Shown piece by piece: positions 59,301 to 64,000 of a DNA stretch of 64,000 nucleotides. The stretch covers positions 14,979,656 through 15,043,655 of the forward strand of contig NC_135998.1 of the NCBI RefSeq assembly GCF_048128805.1, in the 5' to 3' direction. The translations under genes were made by a program, and so were the position numbers. The stretch's first letter is position 1; each line of letters opens with the position of its first letter. Below the pieces are notes generated by a model. It was not told where the DNA came from and made no database searches. It saw nothing but the letters and a program-made list of their open reading frames with translations. The DNA is from Centroberyx gerrardi (Eukaryota; Chordata; Actinopteri; Beryciformes; Berycidae).

Positions 59301-61174
59301 TACTCCAGTCTCAGTTGCTCTGCTAAAAACAATTTCACATATCAGAACAACCTGTGTACCATGTCTGCCAAGATAATTTCTTCCAGCTCAGTTGCACATG
59401 AGATATGATTATTTCAGTGATATGACAAACCCTCTGTTGTATTTCTGCCATCTCTCTCACCGCTGCACAAGCTTGCATCTCTTGGCATACAAGCCTGCTG
59501 TCTGTAATACTGCTCCTCTTATACTAACAAACCAACACATCTCTTCCACTCCTGTTACGGTCCTAACCTGCTCCTTTTCTGTTCCCCATAGGCGGTCTCA
59601 GGCTAATTGTCAGATGCATGTTAAAAAACAGATTCCACAATTCACCAAAAAATATATATTCATACATTTTGGTATCTGTCTAGAGATGCAGTGTATAGAA
59701 ATATTTGTGTCCTATCATAATTCTGTTTAAAGTCTGAAATCACAATGCATGGAATTCCTCACTAGAGATTTATAGTCCTGCACTTTTCTCTATGACTTTG
59801 TAATGTTCAGCTCAGTTGAAGGCCTCAGGTTATATAATGTTTGCTTGCTAGTTTTAGAGAATTATATCTTGCGGTAAAGCTCACCTGGAAAAGAGAGTCA
59901 TGCGTTTCCTATCCTGATAAGGCTACACTGAATTTAACTTATCTAACTTATCTCTGTACTTTGCTAAAAGTGCCGTGAAATTAGTTTCTCACTGCCGCTT
60001 TTGGTTTACTGAACAGAACAACTGTGATTATACTGATTACTGTAATATCACTGTGGTTAACATGCAGAGAATTTAGATTCTTGTTGGACTGGAACACAGT
60101 GTGTGATCAAATAATTGTGTATAACAGAATATACTAAATTATCTTTGTCTATATTACTGGGGTATAAAAATAGTTTGCTGTTATCGCTGTTACCAGACTG
60201 TATTATGTCTTGGACATATTCTGTGACAGCTGCTTTCAGTAAAGTAAATATCTGTAAATATCTGTTCCACAGAAAAGCCAGCCTGCCTTCCACCAGGCTT
60301 TTTTAAACTGCCAGAAAATGTTGGTATGAGTGAAAGACAGAGGCATGCATGCTCAGTAATCTGGGTTTCATACATGAAAACAGCTGCTGGGTGAGTTGAA
60401 ATGAAGCATTACACTACATTTAAGAAAAAAGTTATTTTCGAGTATTAGTCTACAGTAACAAATATAGGTGCCCCCAACGAATTTTTTCTTTCCTGTCTAA
60501 AGTCACTTTCTCAAAGAAGAGTGCACATTATGACTGTTACCTCAGCCTAAAGATGTCACTGTCAGTCTCGGTAGGTTCCCATCAGTTACCCCACGATTTG
60601 ACATAGGACAAATGGAAAATGCATTGTACACCTACTGGGAGCGCCTGGTGAGATCATACAAGCAAGGAGCATAATAGTATCAGAGATGAGGCAAAATGCC
60701 TGAGATCCTATAGACTGGGCGATAGGCTGTGCACTTTTCACGGTTAACAAGTGGATTACAGAAACCTTACACCTATTTCAGTGCCACAGAAGAGCATAAT
60801 ACCTTTTATAATGTAATCACATCAATTTCTTGACCAAAAATTCGTTCATCAGCTACCTGTGCCAGCTTTCTCAGTTTCCATCAGGTGGACAAGCAGGCAA
60901 TCCTTACGAAACAGAACTAGAGCGATGCTATACAAATATCCCAAAACTAAACTCTATAAAACAGCGCATTAGTGATACCACAGTTGAAAAAAAAAAAAAG
61001 TACAATAAAGTCACAATAAACTCGCTATTGAGTAGCCTACCACAGGCACACTATGAGTCCATATAGCAATATTAACCGTGATTTTCGTTAGAGAACATCG
61101 TCAATTAGTCGATACAGTCAACTTTTACAATAGTGAATAAATTCAAACATAAACGAATAAATCTTTACCTGCAT
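45246..61174 (-). CDS. kcnip3: Kv channel-interacting protein 3 (calsenilin/DREAM), canonical 256-aa form
   Basis: Nine minus-strand coding exons join in frame: 61169-61174, 57522-57696, 50180-50304, 48177-48246, 47774-47844, 47470-47577, 47252-47356, 45604-45666 and 45246-45293 (771 bases, 256 aa, the human length). The first coding exon is only ATG CAG before its donor gtaaag, and an in-frame stop precedes it. N-terminal KWQKPR and KCCLVKW are diagnostic of KChIP3; C45 and C46 are the palmitoylation pair. EF-hand 1 is degenerate. EF2 (loop D139-D150), EF3 (D175-E186) and EF4 (D223-E234) follow. The C-terminus [11 protein letters not shown] is conserved. Known roles: Ca2+-binding subunit of Kv4 channels, presenilin partner and Ca2+-regulated repressor (DREAM). 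Exon sizes 125, 70, 71, 108, 105 and 63 fit the KChIP pattern. Several introns hold transposons, and a CT microsatellite forms the pyrimidine tract before exon 2. Confidence 0.95.
45900..46660. repeat. Retroelement-like sequence in a kcnip3 intron
   Basis: The phrase 'gtaaagtcccttgagacatg' (45969-45988) is close to a retroposon tail very common in fish ('gtaaagcgccttgagac'). The following 600 bp have a coding-like base composition on the plus strand but several stops. The class is not identified and limits are approximate. Confidence 0.4.
48757..49427. mobile_element. MITE with inverted ends in a kcnip3 intron
   Basis: The left end ctctaaagccctttgcacac (with 'tg' following) and the inverse of the right end (ctctaaagctccttgcacac) match almost fully. 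The interior has further inverse pairs (cattgggatgtc, and ccaacattg versus caatgttgg-type motifs). No transposase. The superfamily is uncertain because the flanking duplication is ambiguous. Confidence 0.68.
50396..50472. repeat. (GAAA)n microsatellite near a kcnip3 exon
   Basis: About 16 GAAA units with interruptions lie roughly 90 bp upstream, in transcript order, of the shared exon at 50180-50304. On the transcribed strand this is a long TTTC pyrimidine tract. Confidence 0.95.
50510..51260. repeat. Paired diverged repeats about 630 bp apart in kcnip3
   Basis: The block at 50510-50600 (containing 'ttcacaagaacaaaacac' and 'gaaaaagacaaggagag') recurs at about 51142-51260 ('tttacaagaacaaaacac', 'gacaaagacaagggagag'). 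Each copy holds a splice-donor-like site on the minus strand (gaagatg|gtgagc and aaagacg|gtgagt). No start codon is in frame in either copy, so neither is called as an exon. Confidence 0.6.
52149..52212. repeat. (TG)n and (TGG)n microsatellite cluster
   Basis: A TG run is followed by about ten TGG units, roughly 550 bp upstream of the membrane-type first exon of kcnip3, within its presumed promoter side. Confidence 0.93.
55322..55342. repeat. Interstitial telomere-type repeat (CCCTAA)n
   Basis: Three and a half units of CCCTAA, perfect, in AT-rich intron sequence. Confidence 0.9.
56023..56040. repeat. Second interstitial telomere-type repeat (CCCTAA)n
   Basis: Three perfect units in the same orientation as the array 700 bp upstream. 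Confidence 0.9.
57049..57126. repeat. Compound (TG)n(AG)n microsatellite
   Basis: About 30 bases of TG followed by about 46 bases of AG, in the kcnip3 intron after exon 2. Confidence 0.96.
57711..57753. repeat. (GA)n microsatellite abutting a kcnip3 splice acceptor
   Basis: On the transcribed strand this is an uninterrupted CT run leading into ttgttcttctctag, the acceptor of the 175-bp kcnip3 exon (first base 57696). The microsatellite therefore forms an extension of the polypyrimidine tract. Confidence 0.95.
57822..58005 (+). mobile_element. tRNA-derived SINE
   Basis: An A-box-like 'cctagaggttagag' and a B-box-like 'ggttcaaatccc' are spaced as in a tRNA promoter. They are followed by an unrelated body that includes 'gccgttgagcagagcacc', resembling the 'cttgagcaaggcacc' phrase of fish SINEs. 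No clean tail or duplication was seen. It lies in kcnip3 intron 1. Confidence 0.68.
58625..58655. repeat. (TCTG)n tetranucleotide repeat
   Basis: Seven perfect units in kcnip3 intron 1. Confidence 0.92.
59268..59299. repeat. (CA)n microsatellite
   Basis: A 32-base CA run in kcnip3 intron 1. Confidence 0.95.
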
Positions 61175-61269
61175 TATGTCTAATTTCTGTTATTATTTTG
61201 CAGGAAATCGCTGCAGGCGTCTTCGCGCGCACTCTTCCAAAGATCCTTTTCAGCTGCAGCCAGCAGAGA

Positions 61270-61336
<67 letters not shown>

Positions 61337-61450
61337 AGGGAGAGAGGGGAGAACCGCTGTATGGACGAGGAGACGAGGAGCAGGGGAACTGTCCCTTGTC
61401 CTGAACTCGTGGACAGGACGACCTTTGTAATTCTACTTATAACAAATTGA
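61175..61450 (-). promoter_or_regulatory. 5' UTR and promoter side of kcnip3
   Basis: Upstream of the ATG at 61174 lies a CpG-containing segment (gcgcgcgaagacg, near 61220-61232), then a long CT tract on the transcribed strand, then further GC-rich sequence. No TATA box is evident. The transcription start could lie on either side of the CT tract. Confidence 0.45.
61267..61345. repeat. (GA)n tract in the kcnip3 5' UTR or core promoter
   Basis: An interrupted GA run of about 60 bases is followed by gggaga units, starting about 95 bases upstream of the start codon. GA/CT tracts can bind GAGA-type factors and are length-variable. Confidence 0.93.
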
Positions 61451-64000
61451 CACTTGAATCCAAGTGTCGAATGTTTGTTGAGGAAGTAGGTATCCAGAAG
61501 TACATGTGACAGAAATATAAGAACCAAAAGCCCCATTCTACCCTTTAAAAATAATCTAAGGATACTCATACAGAATGACAAAGCATGGGGATTTTTTTCA
61601 TGTTCAAGGTGATGACAAATCACATGATATAAACTCCAAGGAACAATCACTTGTAGTGCCATGGTAATGTGGAATAACTGAACTCGTAATATCTGTTAGT
61701 CAAAAAGCAAGTCATCATTCAAAAAGAATAAAATGTAAAAAATAACATTATGATCATGCATGTAGCAGACTGAAAAGTGGCAGTAATGTGTTCTTGAACT
61801 ATGTGTTTGTCTGGTTCTTAGTATTGTAATTTTCTGTGTAATCTGTATTGTAGAGACTACTTGTGTGCTATGGCACCAGCAAATAGAAATCCTTTAAAGG
61901 GGCAATACATAGTGGTGGAGGGTTGACCCCAAAAGAGTCAATTCCTCAACTCCAACAAGCATGATAGTTGGGGTTGGCTCTCACCCAATGACTCTGGGAG
62001 TCCAAACTGAACAGAGTTGACTCTTGGTATCTGTCAATTCTGCTTTTTTGACCAATGAGTTTTTGTCTGTGTACATAAAATAGCAAATTGGTCAATAACC
62101 ATACCACTTGACCAACCATTCAGCTGCTTTAACATGAAGGATTAGGGTGGGACTTCTCACTTTACTACAAAAGGGAGCAGGCGATGTGCCTAGTCTCAAG
62201 CACTCAACAGTTACTGTGCCAGGTGCTGAGATTTCAGAAGTCGCCAGCCTGCACTCGACTGAAGTATCTGTTGTGTGTTAATCATGTTACATGTTACATA
62301 TTACATAATAACATTTTATGGTAAGCTTTTTTTCCTACTGCTTCCTGGATGGTAGTTTCCTAATCTAAAAAATCCAGAAAACCAAATCCAGAAAACAGCA
62401 TAACATCCTGACATGCTCTCATGTTGGAGAGAAAAACAAATTGCTAGCTTGAGCAACAATCTCAACATGTATCATGTTGCCATAATACCATTGCAAAGGC
62501 ATAACAGGTGTTTATATTCAAATTAGGGATGTACTGCAGATACAAATAGAATAAATTTGTGCTCATAACATTTATTCATCTATGGCTTATTGGTTTTAAT
62601 GTGCAAATGAAATAGATGAAAAGCCTCCCTCCAATAATGGCTTCTCTCTAAATAAAAGCCAATCATATGACTTATTGTACCAAATAAACCCCTGGGTTAT
62701 CATTTGAGGTTTCACAGAATCACCTCCAAATTGATTCTTTTTTTTGTTTGTTTCATTTAAAGACAAGTTAAGACAAGGAAAATGCCTCCTCTGGTGGACA
62801 TTTATTTGGGCATGTTGTATCCGACATTGTCACTTTATGCTCAGCCTCTGCTTGATGAGCTAGGTCTGAGAAAGTCTGAGTGACTCAACTGTTGTCAATT
62901 TAGGTCAAATTAGGAAGTCTTATCTCACTGGGTAATGTCTATTTGTTTTGTTTTTAGTTTACTTTTTGGCATTTTCGCCTATCAGCTAGATCAAAGTAGA
63001 GATAAGACGGGGATGACATACACTGAGCCACCAGGACGTCCCTGAGAGACCTAGTTATACAGAAGTTGCATGAGTACAATTACATTAACTATGTTCTTCA
63101 TGGAAAGAGATCTGCACACCTTAAACTGCATTTTTTGGTGTTTGTCATAGACAAATGATTTTGAAAACACTGCTGAGAGGCGAAACAATGACAAGCTTTT
63201 CAGATAAGAGCTTCTTTTACTGATTATGTTTGCCTCTTGATATTTCAACACTTAAAACCTCAACGTTAACATCTTTATTGTTTGCTGGTCTCCCTACTTT
63301 ATAGGAGGGTGACTTTAGATATTTCCACAAGCCATTGGTTCATTGGTTTGATGCCACATGCTCTCATCCCACAGGAAAACCTCAGCATTGCATGACCAGG
63401 CTCTAGGTCGATAATGCTTTGCATACTGTAAAATTCGCTTAATCACTTTCAAATTACAGTCCAATCAATGCACACTGTAGCAGACGGGCACCTGTTTCCA
63501 TCTTTGCTTTCACATTTATTTGAAAAGTAAATGAATATGGGTGCAGGAAGCTGCCTCCTGTGCCAAAAATAATCTCTGTCATTGCTCCAGCAACTGTTAA
63601 AGTGACTCTTCTCAAATTCTATGATAACAGTCAGGGGGCTTTTTATTGTCAAGGGAACCTGACAGTATGTGTGTTGGTGTGTGCGTGTGTGTGTGTGTGT
63701 GTGTGTTCGGAAAAACAGTGTTGTTGGTTGATAGTTCTTGAACTGACATGAAGGTATACATGCAAAAGGGGGAAAATGTTCTAAACGTTCGCACTTTAAA
63801 CACTCCAAGATTTGTTACTGTGGGAAATGTCACCAAGCAGTGTTTAGGAAGGATGGATTTGATGGTTGGAAAGTAGATCAATCAACAATGCCTGTTTTAT
63901 TCCTGTTGGTATGATTTCTGTGTTATCATAGCAGTACAAAATGCTCTGCTGACAGGGGAATGCTCTGTGTTCTCCCAAAAAACTTGATAATATGATAATA
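61451..64000. other. Gene-free right flank
   Basis: No exon supported. It contains a TG run (63668-63706) and AT-rich sequence. Open frames at 63449-63881 on the minus strand are driven by the CA repeat. Distal regulatory sequence of kcnip3 may lie here, but no specific site stands out. Confidence 0.5.

Noticed and set aside
61180-61662. 160-codon minus-strand frame upstream of kcnip3
   Set aside because: It runs through the CT tract (Leu-Ser runs), shows no domain and lies in the presumed 5' UTR and promoter.

Overview
The window is nuclear DNA from a vertebrate, almost certainly a teleost (ray-finned) fish. Genes are split into many short exons with GT-AG introns, dinucleotide microsatellites are dense, and decayed hAT, Tc1-like and other DNA transposons are scattered throughout. 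There is a long-repeat fish-type prion protein gene and a neighbouring Shadoo-like gene. Nothing looks prokaryotic or viral. All exon boundaries were placed by hand from reading frame, splice sites and family resemblance; no alignment was run.

Layout. (1) 1-5.4 kb: no gene; a hAT-type element with an exact 8-bp target-site duplication, a foldback repeat and microsatellites. (2) 5.4-15.4 kb, minus strand: tbc1d10a (EPI64), a Rab GTPase-activating protein, nine coding exons, complete at 482 aa. (3) 15.4-17.5 kb: its promoter side and a gene-poor stretch. (4) 17.5-30.7 kb, minus strand: pptc7, a mitochondrial PP2C-type phosphatase, six coding exons, complete at 297 aa. Its introns hold a young element with 90-bp inverted repeats, a second hAT and a hAT transposase relic. 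(5) 31.5-33.8 kb, plus strand: a prion-protein gene with an uninterrupted 520-aa coding exon. (6) 34.4-37.0 kb: a Tc1-like relic, a retroelement fragment and a Tc1-like MITE. (7) 39.0-40.3 kb, minus strand: a Shadoo-like gene (138 aa), convergent with the prion gene. (8) 40.3-45.2 kb: repeats, plus an odd promoter-like module followed by strong hairpins. (9) 45.2-61.2 kb, minus strand: kcnip3 (calsenilin/DREAM/KChIP3), complete in two predicted N-terminal forms, 256 aa (canonical) and 230 aa (membrane-anchored, from an internal first exon). (10) 61.2-64 kb: its promoter side and gene-poor sequence.

The genes do not form an operon-like pathway. The prion and Shadoo proteins are both predicted to be GPI-anchored cell-surface glycoproteins sharing a hydrophobic core. 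KChIP3 is a Kv4-channel subunit and calcium sensor. Mammalian PrP has been reported to influence Kv4 complexes, so the adjacency is noted, but a functional link here is only inference. The features most worth following up are the KChIP3 membrane exon, splice sites built from or touching microsatellites, the nearly identical 90-bp inverted-repeat element in pptc7, and the structured promoter-like locus at 41.7-42.2 kb.
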